Positions 44,111 through 52,410 of a stretch of DNA of 64,000 nt are shown here, piece by piece. Location of the stretch: the NCBI GenBank assembly GCA_963738445.1, contig CAVTWS010000004.1:62001-126000 (forward strand), given 5' to 3'. A program made the position numbers and the translations under genes. Under the pieces are notes generated by a model. That model ran no database searches, had not been told where the DNA came from, and saw nothing but the letters and a program-made list of their open reading frames with translations. Position 1 is the first letter of the stretch, and every line of letters begins with the position of its first letter. This stretch comes from CAVTWS01 sp963738445. Its GTDB lineage: Bacteria > Actinomycetota > Acidimicrobiia > Acidimicrobiales > SHLQ01.

Positions 44111-45007
44111 ATGAAGATTCGGTTTGCCATCTCGCCCGGCGGTCTCGACCTCCAGCCCTCCCGGTTCATGGAGCTGGTGGACGGTTTGGATTCGGTGGGC
44201 TTCGACGCCATCTGGTTGTCGGACATTCCTCTGGGCGCGCAGATCGATCCCCTCCTCGGCCTTGCCGTGGCGGCCGGACGCACCGAGCGTCTCAAACTGG
44301 GCGCCAACGTGGTGCCGCTCGGTCGCAGCCCGTTCGCGCTGGCGAAGGAGCTGGCCCAACTCGACCAACTGTCCGGTGGACGGCTGCTCGTGACGCTCGT
44401 GCCGGGACTCGGTCAACCGGCGGAACGTCAGGCCCTGGGCCTCGGACGCAGCGATCGCGGGATCGTCCTCGAGGAGTCCATGGGCCTCCTTCGCCAGTTC
44501 CTGGCCGGCGAAGCCGTCTCCCACCGCAACGATCGGTGGGACTACGAGGACCTCACGCTCCCGGTCCTTCCGCTGCAGCATCCGCTCGAGCTGTGGCTCG
44601 GCGGGTCGGGCCCCCGTGCGCTCGAACGCGTCGGGCGCCTCGCCGACGGCTGGTTGGGTTCGGCCATGACACCTCCTGAGGTGGCCGGGGCCCTGGCCAC
44701 GATGACCGAGGCCGCGGCCGCCGTCGGCCGCACGCTCGATCCCGAACACTTCGGCATGAGCATCCCGTACGGCCGTGACGACGCCGATGCGCACGCGCTC
44801 GCCTTCGTCCGTTCGCGCCGGCCGGACGCTGATCCCTGGGACCTCCTCCCGGTCGGTGCCGACGCCATACGCACCCTCGTCGGGGCCCTCGTCGAGGTTG
44901 GGGTCTCGAAGTTCGTGCTCCGACCGGCCGGGCGCGGCCGCCCGCGCGACTCCGTCCTCGAGGAGCTCGCGTGGCTGGCCGAGGTGGTGCTCCCGCTCCA
45001 GACGTGA
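44111..45007 (+). CDS. LLM-class (F420-type) flavin oxidoreductase
   Basis: A 298-residue luciferase-like TIM-barrel oxidoreductase. It begins MKIRFAISPGGLDLQPSRFMELVDGL and contains ERLKLGANVVPLGRSPFALAKELAQLDQLSGGRLLVTLVPG and LWLGGSGPRALERVGRLADGWLGS, the typical F420/FMN-binding segments. In actinobacteria most such proteins use F420. The ATG at 44111 is chosen. Substrate unknown. It shares its promoter region with the persulfide dioxygenase, so the CstR-like site might affect both. Confidence 0.85.
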   Translation: MKIRFAISPGGLDLQPSRFMELVDGLDSVGFDAIWLSDIPLGAQIDPLLGLAVAAGRTERLKLGANVVPLGRSPFALAKELAQLDQLSGGRLLVTLVPGLGQPAERQALGLGRSDRGIVLEESMGLLRQFLAGEAVSHRNDRWDYEDLTLPVLPLQHPLELWLGGSGPRALERVGRLADGWLGSAMTPPEVAGALATMTEAAAAVGRTLDPEHFGMSIPYGRDDADAHALAFVRSRRPDADPWDLLPVGADAIRTLVGALVEVGVSKFVLRPAGRGRPRDSVLEELAWLAEVVLPLQT

Positions 45008-45029
45008 GACGACATCGTCGACATGGCTG

Positions 45030-45058
45030 TTGACAGGCCCGGGCGCGTGCGGCAGGCT
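45030..45058 (+). promoter_or_regulatory. Possible housekeeping promoter ahead of the ArfA-like gene
   Basis: TTGACA at 45030-45035 with a 17-base gap to CAGGCT at 45053-45058, close to the actinobacterial TTGACA-N17/18-TAGGCT consensus, in the 177-base gap before the OmpA-family gene (45185). The distance to the start leaves a leader of about 120 bases, which has no gene. Weak -10, so moderate certainty. Confidence 0.45.
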
Positions 45059-45184
45059 CTCGGCCCAGCGGGAGGGAGCGAGCGTCGCTGCTCGCTTCGC
45101 CGGAGCGTCCAGCGCCTCGGAGGGATCATTTCGAACGGGCGCGCCGTGACTTCCGAAGCGCGCCCTTGACTCCAGGGGACCGTC

Positions 45185-46471
45185 ATGGCCGATCGCGCCG
45201 ACGCCAGTTCGACCACGACCACGACGCGCATCAGACGCCGCCGCAAGGACTCCACCGCCTGGAAGAAGGACCCATCCGCCTGGGCCCCCTGGAAGATCGG
45301 GGTGCTCGGCCTGGCCGGCCTCGCCCTCGTCGGCGGGGTGGGCACCGCCCTCTCGGTGTCGAGCATCGAAGACGAGTTGACCGACGACACCATGGGCGAC
45401 CTCGCCGCCGCCGGCATCGACACGGCGAATCTCGACGTCGACTACTCGTATCGAACGGGCACCATCTCCGGCGCGCGGCCCGACGGATTCACCGACGACG
45501 ACATCCGTGCTGCGGTCGACCACGACGGCATCCGCTCGCTGAACCTCGACCTCAGCGGCGGGAGCTCGGAGGCGGCGGTCGCTGAGTCGACGACCACCGC
45601 GGCCGACTCCGAAGCCACGACGACGACGCCCACGGACCCGACGACGCCTGCTGACCCGACGACGACAGCCGCCGCACCCGGCGCGACGGAGGTCGACGTC
45701 GACTACGACGGCACGGCGATCACGCTGACCGGGACGGTGTTGACCGAGGATCAGCACCAGGAACTGGTCGGAGCCGCCACACAGCTGGTCGGGGCGGGCA
45801 ACGTCACCGACGAGATCGAGGTGAGCGGGCTGACCGAAGCCACTCCGGGCGCCGACGACCGCGTCGCCGATCTCACGGCGGCTATGGCCGGATTCGGGGG
45901 GCTGACCTCCGCGACCGGTTCGCTCACCGATACCGACCTCACGGTCCGTGGGCTAGCTCCGGACCAGGCCGCCGCCGACATCGCAGCCCAGCTGACGGCC
46001 GGCGCCACGTCCGTCGGAGGCGTCGCCGACATCTCGGTCGAAGCGGCGGAACCCACGTCGACCACGGCGGCGACGGCCTCGGTCGACGAGGAGGTCGCTT
46101 CCCTCCAGGCCGAGCTCGACGGCCTGGCCGAGCAGATCCGCACGACCGTCGTGTTCGCCACCAACTCGGCCGAGCTGACCCCAGCGGCCCGGGCGACGCT
46201 CGACGGCGTGGTCGCCGCGATGCAGCGCTACCCGGGTCCGGTCGTCGAGATCTCCGGCCACACCGACAGCCGGGGATCCGACACGACCAACCAGGCCCTC
46301 AGCCAGGCTCGGGCGCAATCGGTCGTCGACTACGTCGCCAGCCAGGGGATCGACCTCGGTCGCCTCTCGGCCCGAGGTGCCGGGGAGTCCGAACCCATCG
46401 CACCGAATGAAACCGCCGACGGCCAGGCGCAGAACCGCCGGGTCGAGTTCTCCGCCCGCTCGTCATTCTGA
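45185..46471 (+). CDS. OmpA-family protein with BON-like repeats, ArfA-like
   Basis: A 428-residue envelope protein: basic N-terminus, one transmembrane segment (about residues 37-60, WKIGVLGLAGLALVGGVGTAL), a linker region including a Thr/Pro/Ala-rich stretch (about 138-165), two to three BON-like alpha-beta segments (between 70 and 305), and a C-terminal OmpA peptidoglycan-binding domain (about 320-428) with TVVFATNSAELTPAARATLDGVV, ISGHTDSRGSDTTNQALSQARAQSVVDYV and AQNRRVEF. This order (TM, BON, OmpA) is that of M. tuberculosis ArfA (Rv0899), linked to ammonia secretion at acid pH. The acid-response role is not established here. The next gene is a small membrane protein, as with arfB/arfC. 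Confidence 0.86.
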   Translation: MADRADASSTTTTTRIRRRRKDSTAWKKDPSAWAPWKIGVLGLAGLALVGGVGTALSVSSIEDELTDDTMGDLAAAGIDTANLDVDYSYRTGTISGARPDGFTDDDIRAAVDHDGIRSLNLDLSGGSSEAAVAESTTTAADSEATTTTPTDPTTPADPTTTAAAPGATEVDVDYDGTAITLTGTVLTEDQHQELVGAATQLVGAGNVTDEIEVSGLTEATPGADDRVADLTAAMAGFGGLTSATGSLTDTDLTVRGLAPDQAAADIAAQLTAGATSVGGVADISVEAAEPTSTTAATASVDEEVASLQAELDGLAEQIRTTVVFATNSAELTPAARATLDGVVAAMQRYPGPVVEISGHTDSRGSDTTNQALSQARAQSVVDYVASQGIDLGRLSARGAGESEPIAPNETADGQAQNRRVEFSARSSF

Positions 46472-46524
46472 CCCGACCCGTCCCGTCACCATCGTTTCGA
46501 AGAGAAAGAACAGGAGCCGAACCA

Positions 46525-47352
46525 ATGGGCTACGTGCTTCCCGAAATCATCCTCCCCCTCATCGCCACCTTCCTGGTGGGCCTGGGCCTCGGCTGGTTGT
46601 TGTGGCGCTGGCGGAGCGAGAAGGTGACCTGGTCGGAGTGGGAGACCAGCGAACAGACCGTCTCGAAGGGCACCGGTGCCGCCACCACCCGCTCAGCGTT
46701 CGCCGACGGAGCCGTCGCGCCGCGGGACACCGCTGCGACCCGAGAGGCAACCATCGGCCGTGATGCCGCCGTCGCCTCCAAGTCCGGGGCCTCACCCTCA
46801 GGAGCGGGCGCCGGACCTGGAGTCGGGGCCGGCATCGGGACCCCGACTGGGGTCGGCACGCTGGTCGGCGGGGCGGGGATCTCGCCGTACGGTGACGGTT
46901 CCCATGCCCCGCTCCCCGATCGCTCAGCCCCCGACGGCTACACGATCAAGGGCAACGTCGATTCGATGCTCTACCACCGACCCGACAGCCGCAACTACGG
47001 CGCCACCGTCGCCGAGGTCTGGTTCGACTCCGCCGACCGCGCCGAAGCCAGCGGCTTCCGGCTCTCACCGACCCACCCGAAAGCCGGCGCGACAGCGACG
47101 TCGGAGGTGACCGCACCGGTGGCCTTCGTCGGTGAGATCCGCGAGCCATACGGTGACGGTTCCCATGCCCCGCTCGCCGATCGCTCAGCCCCCGACGGCT
47201 ACACGATCAAGGGCAACGTCGATTCGATGCTCTACCACCGACCCGACAGCCGCAACTACGGCGCCACCGTCGCCGAGGTCTGGTTCGACTCCGCCGACCG
47301 CGCGGAAGCCAGCGGCTTCTCCAAATCGCCGACCCATCCCAAAGGGACCTGA
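46525..47352 (+). CDS. Membrane protein with two near-identical C-terminal domains (sunset-like)
   Basis: A 275-residue protein: transmembrane helix at residues about 5-27 (LPEIILPLIATFLVGLGLGWLL), a Gly/Ala/Ser-rich linker (about 60-120), then two copies of a 57-residue domain (about 122-178 and 209-265) with YTIKGNVDSMLYHRPDSR and AEVWFDSADRAEASGF. That pattern, IKGNxxSMxYHxPxSxxY...AEVWFxSxxxAExxGF, is the short domain appended to various actinobacterial ribosomal and envelope proteins (the sunset domain in some databases; name given with caution). It is encoded 53 bases after the ArfA-like gene, probably as an operon, and may bind a partner with its two domains. Function unknown. Confidence 0.78.
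   Translation: MGYVLPEIILPLIATFLVGLGLGWLLWRWRSEKVTWSEWETSEQTVSKGTGAATTRSAFADGAVAPRDTAATREATIGRDAAVASKSGASPSGAGAGPGVGAGIGTPTGVGTLVGGAGISPYGDGSHAPLPDRSAPDGYTIKGNVDSMLYHRPDSRNYGATVAEVWFDSADRAEASGFRLSPTHPKAGATATSEVTAPVAFVGEIREPYGDGSHAPLADRSAPDGYTIKGNVDSMLYHRPDSRNYGATVAEVWFDSADRAEASGFSKSPTHPKGT
46888..47058 (+). repeat. 171-bp direct repeat, copy 1
   Basis: Encodes the first of two C-terminal domains in the membrane protein at 46525. It differs from copy 2 at only two bases by my comparison (98.8% identity), with both changes at different places in the unit. The copies start 261 bases apart, separated by an unrelated 90-base linker. Confidence 0.9.
47149..47319 (+). repeat. 171-bp direct repeat, copy 2
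   Basis: Second copy of the 171-bp unit; differences from copy 1 are a C-to-G change near the start (proline to alanine in the protein) and a silent C-to-G near the end (GCC to GCG). Such low divergence, including at third codon positions, points to recent duplication or ongoing gene conversion. Confidence 0.9.
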
Positions 47353-47419
47353 CCGCATCCCCGCCGATCGGACCGTCGCCGCGCTCGACGGGCCGGCGCC
47401 GGGGCGCTAGAAGGTCGGG

Positions 47420-49123
47420 GTGGCACACGACACCGTCATCGTCGGCGGCACCGTCATCGACGGCTCGGGCGCGCCCGGACGGCGGGCCGATGTCGCCATC
47501 GACGCGGACCGCATCACCGCCGTCGGTTCCGTCGATCGTCAAGGCGCCCGCCGTGTCGTCGACGCGACGAACCGCCTGGTCACCCCGGGGTTCGTCGACA
47601 TCCATTCGCACCTCGACGCCCAGGTCGGCTGGGATCCCTTGATGACCTCGTCGTGCTGGCACGGCGTCACCTCGGTCGTCATGGGCAACTGCGGTATGAC
47701 GTTCGCCCCGGTACGTCCGGGGCAGGCGGAGCTCCTGGCCCAGACGATGGAGTCCGTCGAAGACATTCCGGCCACGAGCATCCTCGCCGGCCTGCCGTGG
47801 GACTGGGAGTCCTTCGGCGGGTACCTCGACGCCGTGGCACGCCGGCCCCGGGCGCTCAACGTCGGCGGATATGTCGGCGATGTCGCCATCCGCCTGTACG
47901 TCTGCGGGCTCGACGCCTGTGACCCCGAGTTCGCCGCGTCCGAGGGTCAGCTCGCCGAGATGGCGGGACACGTCGACGCGGCGCTCGACAGCGGGGCTCT
48001 CGGCTATTCGATCTCGCGGAGCCTGTTCCATCGCGTGCCCGACGGTCGACACGTTCCGGGAACCTGGTCCGACCCCCGGGAGTTCTTCGCCGCCGCCGAG
48101 CCGCTCCACCGTCGGGCCCAGGGAGCGCTCGAGTGCGCACCCCGTTACAACGTGCTCGAGACGGGCGAGTCCCGGGTCGATGAGGAGTTGGCCTGGATGG
48201 CCGAGCTCAGCCGGACCACGGGACGACCGTTCAGCTTCAACCTCCAGCAGATCGTGTCGTTGGGCGACCACTATCGCCGGGTCATCGAGCTGACCGCGGC
48301 GGCCAACGAGGCCGGCGCCCGGCTGCGCCCTCAGATCACACCACGAAGCGTCGGCGTGCTGTTCAGCCTGGCCGCCAGCACGCTGATCGATGACCTTCCC
48401 TCGTTCCGCTCGATCGCGCACCTCGACCTGAACGGTCGCCTGGCCGCGATCCGAGATGCCCGGGTGCGGGCCGCCCTCATCGAGGAAGGAGTAACCAAAC
48501 CGGAGGCGATGTTCGAGCAGCTGTTCCTCATGGAACCCGACCGCCCGGTGCGCTACGACCATCCGGTCGACGACAGCATCGCCACCCGGGCGCGCCGGGC
48601 GGGTGTGTCGTGTGTCGAGGCGTATCTCCACGCCCTCGATGCGAGCGACGGGCGGGCCATCGTGGACTGGCCCGTCATGAACCAGGACGAATCGGCGATC
48701 GAGGAGTTGCTCACCTCGCCGCACACCATGCTCGGTCTGGCCGACGGCGGCGCGCACGCCACCCAGATCATGGACGCCTCTCAGCCCACCTACCTCCTGG
48801 CCCACTGGGCGCGAGACCGCGGCGTGATCAGCCTCGAGGAGGCGGTCCGGAAGTTGACCTCAGAGCCGGCGTCGTTCATCGGATTCGCCGGGCGGGGAAC
48901 GTTGTCCCCCGGGGCGTTCGCCGACGTCAACGTGATCGATCTCGACGGACTGGCGCTCGATCTGCCCGAAATCGTCCATGACTTCCCGGGCGGCGCTGCC
49001 CGGTTCATCCAGCGCGCTCGTGGCTTCGACGCCACCATCGTCAACGGTGACCTGGTGCTGGATCGGGGCCGGCACACCGGCGCGCTTCCCGGGCACATCC
49101 TCCGCGGCCACGCCCCGGCCTGA
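47420..49123 (+). CDS. N-acyl-D-amino-acid deacylase-type amidohydrolase
   Basis: A 567-residue metal-dependent amidohydrolase of the D-aminoacylase/dihydropyrimidinase-like group. The HxH motif is in PGFVDIHSHLDAQVGWDP (about residues 58-75), MGNCGMTFAPVRPGQAELL is typical of D-aminoacylases, and GLADGGAHATQIMD and GTLSPGAFADVNVID supply the later metal and structural elements. It hydrolyses an amide of a D-amino acid or a related cyclic amide. The GTG at 47420 is the chosen start. Substrate unknown. Confidence 0.88.
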   Translation: MAHDTVIVGGTVIDGSGAPGRRADVAIDADRITAVGSVDRQGARRVVDATNRLVTPGFVDIHSHLDAQVGWDPLMTSSCWHGVTSVVMGNCGMTFAPVRPGQAELLAQTMESVEDIPATSILAGLPWDWESFGGYLDAVARRPRALNVGGYVGDVAIRLYVCGLDACDPEFAASEGQLAEMAGHVDAALDSGALGYSISRSLFHRVPDGRHVPGTWSDPREFFAAAEPLHRRAQGALECAPRYNVLETGESRVDEELAWMAELSRTTGRPFSFNLQQIVSLGDHYRRVIELTAAANEAGARLRPQITPRSVGVLFSLAASTLIDDLPSFRSIAHLDLNGRLAAIRDARVRAALIEEGVTKPEAMFEQLFLMEPDRPVRYDHPVDDSIATRARRAGVSCVEAYLHALDASDGRAIVDWPVMNQDESAIEELLTSPHTMLGLADGGAHATQIMDASQPTYLLAHWARDRGVISLEEAVRKLTSEPASFIGFAGRGTLSPGAFADVNVIDLDGLALDLPEIVHDFPGGAARFIQRARGFDATIVNGDLVLDRGRHTGALPGHILRGHAPA

Positions 49124-49257
49124 GCCAGCGCAGGGCGGCCGGGGGAATCGAATTTCACCCGGCTGACATCTCGTGGCCGCACCGAGCACACCGGGGTGGC
49201 TTACCGTCCGCGATGTCGTGTTGCCCAAGGGCGGCGGCTGACCGGGAAGGACAAACC

Positions 49258-50508
49258 ATGAGGCACGGAACGATTTCACTGCGGCGGTTCGCGGTCCGCT
49301 CGACCGTAGCGCTGAGTGTCGCCGCCGTGGCACTGGCTGTCGTTCCCGGCGTCGCGTTCGGGCAGACCCCGACCTGCGATGGACGCGCCGCAACCATCGT
49401 CGGCAGTGACGAACCCGAGACGATCCCCGGCACACCGGGACCGGATGTGATCTTCGCGGGCGCTGGCGCGGACATCGTCCTGGCCGGCGGAGGCGATGAC
49501 TGGGTGTGCGGTGCCGGCGGCGACGACGAGATCTCCGGGGAGGGTGGCAACGACTTCCTCTTTGGCGATGACGGATTCGACATCGTCGACGGCCGGGGCG
49601 GGCGGGACTGGGTGGCGGGCGGCGCCGATGACGACACGCTGCGGGGCGGCGACGATGCCGACCTGATGCACGGCCACGACGGCCACGACACCGTCCTTGG
49701 AGAGAATGGTGACGATTGGCTCGAAGGGTGGGCCGGCCCCGATCAACTCGACGGTGGCGACGGTGCCGATCGGCTCTGGGGCGGCGACGATGCCGACCTG
49801 ATGACGGGCGGCCTCGGCCGCGACAACTTGAACGGCATGGCCGGAGACGACTCCGTCGACGGCGGTGCCGATGACGACGGCGTGGCGGGCAACGAAGGCC
49901 AGGATCGAGTCCTGGGTGGACCCGGCCGTGACGGGCTTGACGGAGGTGACGGCGACGACGACGTCGACGGCGGCCCCGGCGAAGACAACGCTTACGGCGG
50001 GGCGGGCAACGACGTGTTGCGCGGCGGTGCCACGGATACCAGCCACAACTACATCTACGGCAACGAAGGCGACGACCAGCTCTATCAGACCTTCGGCAAC
50101 GACGTGCTCGATGGCGGTTCCGGAGCCGACAGGGCGCACTACGAGGATGCGGCCGGGCCCATCATCGTCGACCTCGCCATCGGCTACTCCGAGGGCAGCG
50201 GCATCGATCTCCTGCCGTCGGTGGAGCACGTGCAGGGCTCGAGCTTCGCCGACAGGATCGTCGGAAACGGCGCCGTCAACGAGATCGGCGGCGGCGACGG
50301 GGACGACGACCTTCGTGGTGGCAACGCGGCCGACCGCATCGACGGCGGCAACGGTCATGACATCGTGGCCGGTGGCGCGGGAGACGACGATCTCCGCGGG
50401 GGTCGCGGTCGCGACCGCCTCTGGGGCTGGAACGGCACGGATTCGTGCGACGGTCAACTCGGGTTCGACTCGCAGAGCAACTGCGAGGCGAACACCAGCA
50501 TACCCTGA
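49258..50508 (+). CDS. Secreted RTX-type calcium-binding repeat protein
   Basis: A 416-residue protein: signal peptide (ALSVAAVALAVVPGVAFGQ, cleavage about residue 37), then about ten to twelve nonapeptide GGxGxDxxx-type repeats from about residue 60 to 400, as in hemolysin-type proteins that fold in the presence of calcium. There is no catalytic domain and no type I secretion signal is obvious; the Sec-type signal is consistent with actinobacterial RTX-like surface proteins. The ATG at 49258 follows GGGAAGGA. Two pairs of cysteines near the ends may form disulfides. Function unknown. Confidence 0.86.
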   Translation: MRHGTISLRRFAVRSTVALSVAAVALAVVPGVAFGQTPTCDGRAATIVGSDEPETIPGTPGPDVIFAGAGADIVLAGGGDDWVCGAGGDDEISGEGGNDFLFGDDGFDIVDGRGGRDWVAGGADDDTLRGGDDADLMHGHDGHDTVLGENGDDWLEGWAGPDQLDGGDGADRLWGGDDADLMTGGLGRDNLNGMAGDDSVDGGADDDGVAGNEGQDRVLGGPGRDGLDGGDGDDDVDGGPGEDNAYGGAGNDVLRGGATDTSHNYIYGNEGDDQLYQTFGNDVLDGGSGADRAHYEDAAGPIIVDLAIGYSEGSGIDLLPSVEHVQGSSFADRIVGNGAVNEIGGGDGDDDLRGGNAADRIDGGNGHDIVAGGAGDDDLRGGRGRDRLWGWNGTDSCDGQLGFDSQSNCEANTSIP

Positions 50509-50511
50509 CGC

Positions 50512-50745
50512 CTAGCCCAGGCCGACCGCCGCCAACACGATCCCGGCCATCGACAAGATCCTCGCCACCTGCGTGGCGACGAACCCCTTGATCGTGGCGG
50601 ACTGCGAGCTGGCGATCTCGGCGCTCACCTCGGCGAACCCGACCCGGGTTTCCGTACGCAGCGACGACAGCTCGCCGGTCGGACGCTTGTCGAGCTCGGA
50701 CACCTCCACGCGGAGGGAGCCCAGAGACCGCTGCTCGATCAACAT
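50512..50745 (-). CDS. Small coiled-coil membrane protein
   Basis: A 77-residue protein: a charged, heptad-like segment (about residues 1-50, including SLGSLRVEVSELDKRPTGELSSLRTETRVGFAEVSAEI) followed by a C-terminal transmembrane helix (ILSMAGIVLAAVGLG). The ATG at 50745 has CCGGAG at 8 bases. The plan resembles DUF1640/CCDC90-like or hemolysin XhlA-type small proteins. The upstream open frame to 51465 is antisense to the MOSC gene and is not used. Function unknown. Confidence 0.65.
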   Translation of the reverse strand: MLIEQRSLGSLRVEVSELDKRPTGELSSLRTETRVGFAEVSAEIASSQSATIKGFVATQVARILSMAGIVLAAVGLG

Positions 50746-50865
50746 GGTAGTGCTCCGGAACGGGCGGGGATCCTGGCGGGCTCCTCCTGACACCGGGGGG
50801 CCGAGCGGCACCAGGGAGCGTAATGACGCCCGGTGACGGGGATGGCGGCGTGCGAGGCTTGACCC

Positions 50866-51573
50866 ATGGATGATCGGTGTGGAACGTGCGGCTACAACGG
50901 CGCCGAATGGGACGAACGCGACAGCTCGAACACGCTGAACCTGGCCGAGCGCATCCTGAGGTACGCGCTCGAGGGCGCGCCGAGCGACCTGGTCGGCGTC
51001 GCCGCCACGACGCCGCATGATGTGATCCATCAGGCCGCCACGCTGGCTGCGTCCCGCCATGATCGAGGCGACGTCGTGGGCCCGCACCTCGGCTCGGTCG
51101 CCCGGATCAACGTGTCGGGGGGTGGTGTGCCCAAGGCATCGATGCCCACCGCCGCGGTGGCGTGGCGGGGCGTGATCGGGGACCGGCAGCGGAACCGCCA
51201 ACACCACGGGCGACCCTGGCAGGCGCTGTGTCTCTGGAGTGCCGACGTCATCGAAGCCCTCCGGGCCGAAGGCCACCCCATCGAAGCGGGGTCGGCGGGC
51301 GAGAACATCACCGTCGCCGGCATCGACTGGTCGGTCATGCGGTCGGGCCTGCTGATCGAGGTCGGCGGGGCGGTCGCCCGGATCTCCACGCCGGCGACAC
51401 CGTGCCGGCACAACAACCAGTGGTTCGCCGACGGCGATTCCCGACGCATCGAGCACGAGCGCCACCCGGGGTGGAGTCGGTGGTACGCCTCGGTGCTCCG
51501 ACCGGGGCCCGTGTCGACGGGCGACCCGGTCCGACTCTGGTCAGAGGGGGCTACAGCCTCACCTGCGTCCTAG
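50866..51573 (+). CDS. MOSC-domain protein with DinB-like N-terminus
   Basis: A 235-residue protein. The N-terminal part (about residues 1-70) starts CGTCGYNGAEWDERD and contains TTPHDVIHQAATL, like the short DinB-like domains of actinobacteria. The C-terminal MOSC domain (about 75-230) has SVARINVSGGGVPK, GSAGENITVAGIDW and TPATPCRHN, with the conserved Cys (about residue 183) that handles sulfur or molybdenum cofactor in MOSC enzymes. Substrate unknown. The fusion is recognised by sequence pattern only. Confidence 0.82.
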   Translation: MDDRCGTCGYNGAEWDERDSSNTLNLAERILRYALEGAPSDLVGVAATTPHDVIHQAATLAASRHDRGDVVGPHLGSVARINVSGGGVPKASMPTAAVAWRGVIGDRQRNRQHHGRPWQALCLWSADVIEALRAEGHPIEAGSAGENITVAGIDWSVMRSGLLIEVGGAVARISTPATPCRHNNQWFADGDSRRIEHERHPGWSRWYASVLRPGPVSTGDPVRLWSEGATASPAS

Positions 51574-51605
51574 GATGCGCCGCAGAAGGAGCAGTGGGGG
51601 TCGCG

Positions 51606-52409
51606 ATGAGTGGTCTGAAGGGTCGGGCGGTGCTGGTCGTCGGGGCATCGTCTGGCATGGGACGAGCGACGGCGATCGCCCTCTCCCGCGGGGGTGCCGA
51701 TGTCGCGTTCGCGGCGCGGCGGCGATCCGAGCTCGATGCCGCAGTTCGCGAGGCCGGGGGTGGACTCGCCGTGCCGATCGACGTCACCGACCCCTCCGAC
51801 ATCGCGCGAGCGGTCGACGAGACCGTGAGCCACTTCGGCCGCCTCGACGGGATCCTCTACACCGCCGGCATGTCTCCCCTGGCGCAGCTGCGGGATCTCA
51901 CCCCCGCCCAATGGCAGCAGATCTACGCCGTGAACACCTTCGGCCCGAATCTCGTGATCGCCGCCGCCCGGCCGCATCTCGCCGACGACGCCGTGGTCGG
52001 GGTGGTCTCGTCGGACTCCGCCGCGCAGCCCCGTCACTCCCTCGTCGCCTATGCGTCGTCGAAGGTTGCCATGGAAGCCACGCTCGAGGGCTGGAGAACC
52101 GAGGAGACGGGCGGGAAGCGCTTCGTCACCATCTCCATCGGGCCGACCCAACCCACCAGCTTCGCCGACAGCTACGAACCGGAAGCCATGATGGCGCTGA
52201 TCCCGCATTGGCAACGCCAAGGGTTCCGGACCGGGATGCTCGCCGCGGAGGAGATGGGCCTCCACCTCGCCCAGACCTACGACATGCTCTTCAGCCATCC
52301 CGGGTACGGCGTCGAACACCTGCTCCTCCGGGCCCCTGAGCCGTCGATCATCGACACGACGTTCGGCATCGCCGAGGCCATGTCCGACCGGCACTCGGGC
52401 GAGGTGTGA
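51606..52409 (+). CDS. Short-chain dehydrogenase/reductase
   Basis: A 267-residue classical SDR: NAD(P) loop VLVVGASSGMGRATAIALSRGGADV (about residues 9-33), NAG-type motif YTAGMSP, active-site Ser in SSDSAAQ and Tyr-x-x-x-Lys YASSK. The ATG at 51606 starts MSGLKGRAVLVVGASSG. The position next to a second SDR and a SnoaL-like gene suggests one pathway for a ketone/alcohol substrate, perhaps a steroid-like or acyl compound. It is 33 bases after the MOSC gene. Confidence 0.88.
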   Translation: MSGLKGRAVLVVGASSGMGRATAIALSRGGADVAFAARRRSELDAAVREAGGGLAVPIDVTDPSDIARAVDETVSHFGRLDGILYTAGMSPLAQLRDLTPAQWQQIYAVNTFGPNLVIAAARPHLADDAVVGVVSSDSAAQPRHSLVAYASSKVAMEATLEGWRTEETGGKRFVTISIGPTQPTSFADSYEPEAMMALIPHWQRQGFRTGMLAAEEMGLHLAQTYDMLFSHPGYGVEHLLLRAPEPSIIDTTFGIAEAMSDRHSGEV

Positions 52410-52410
52410 G

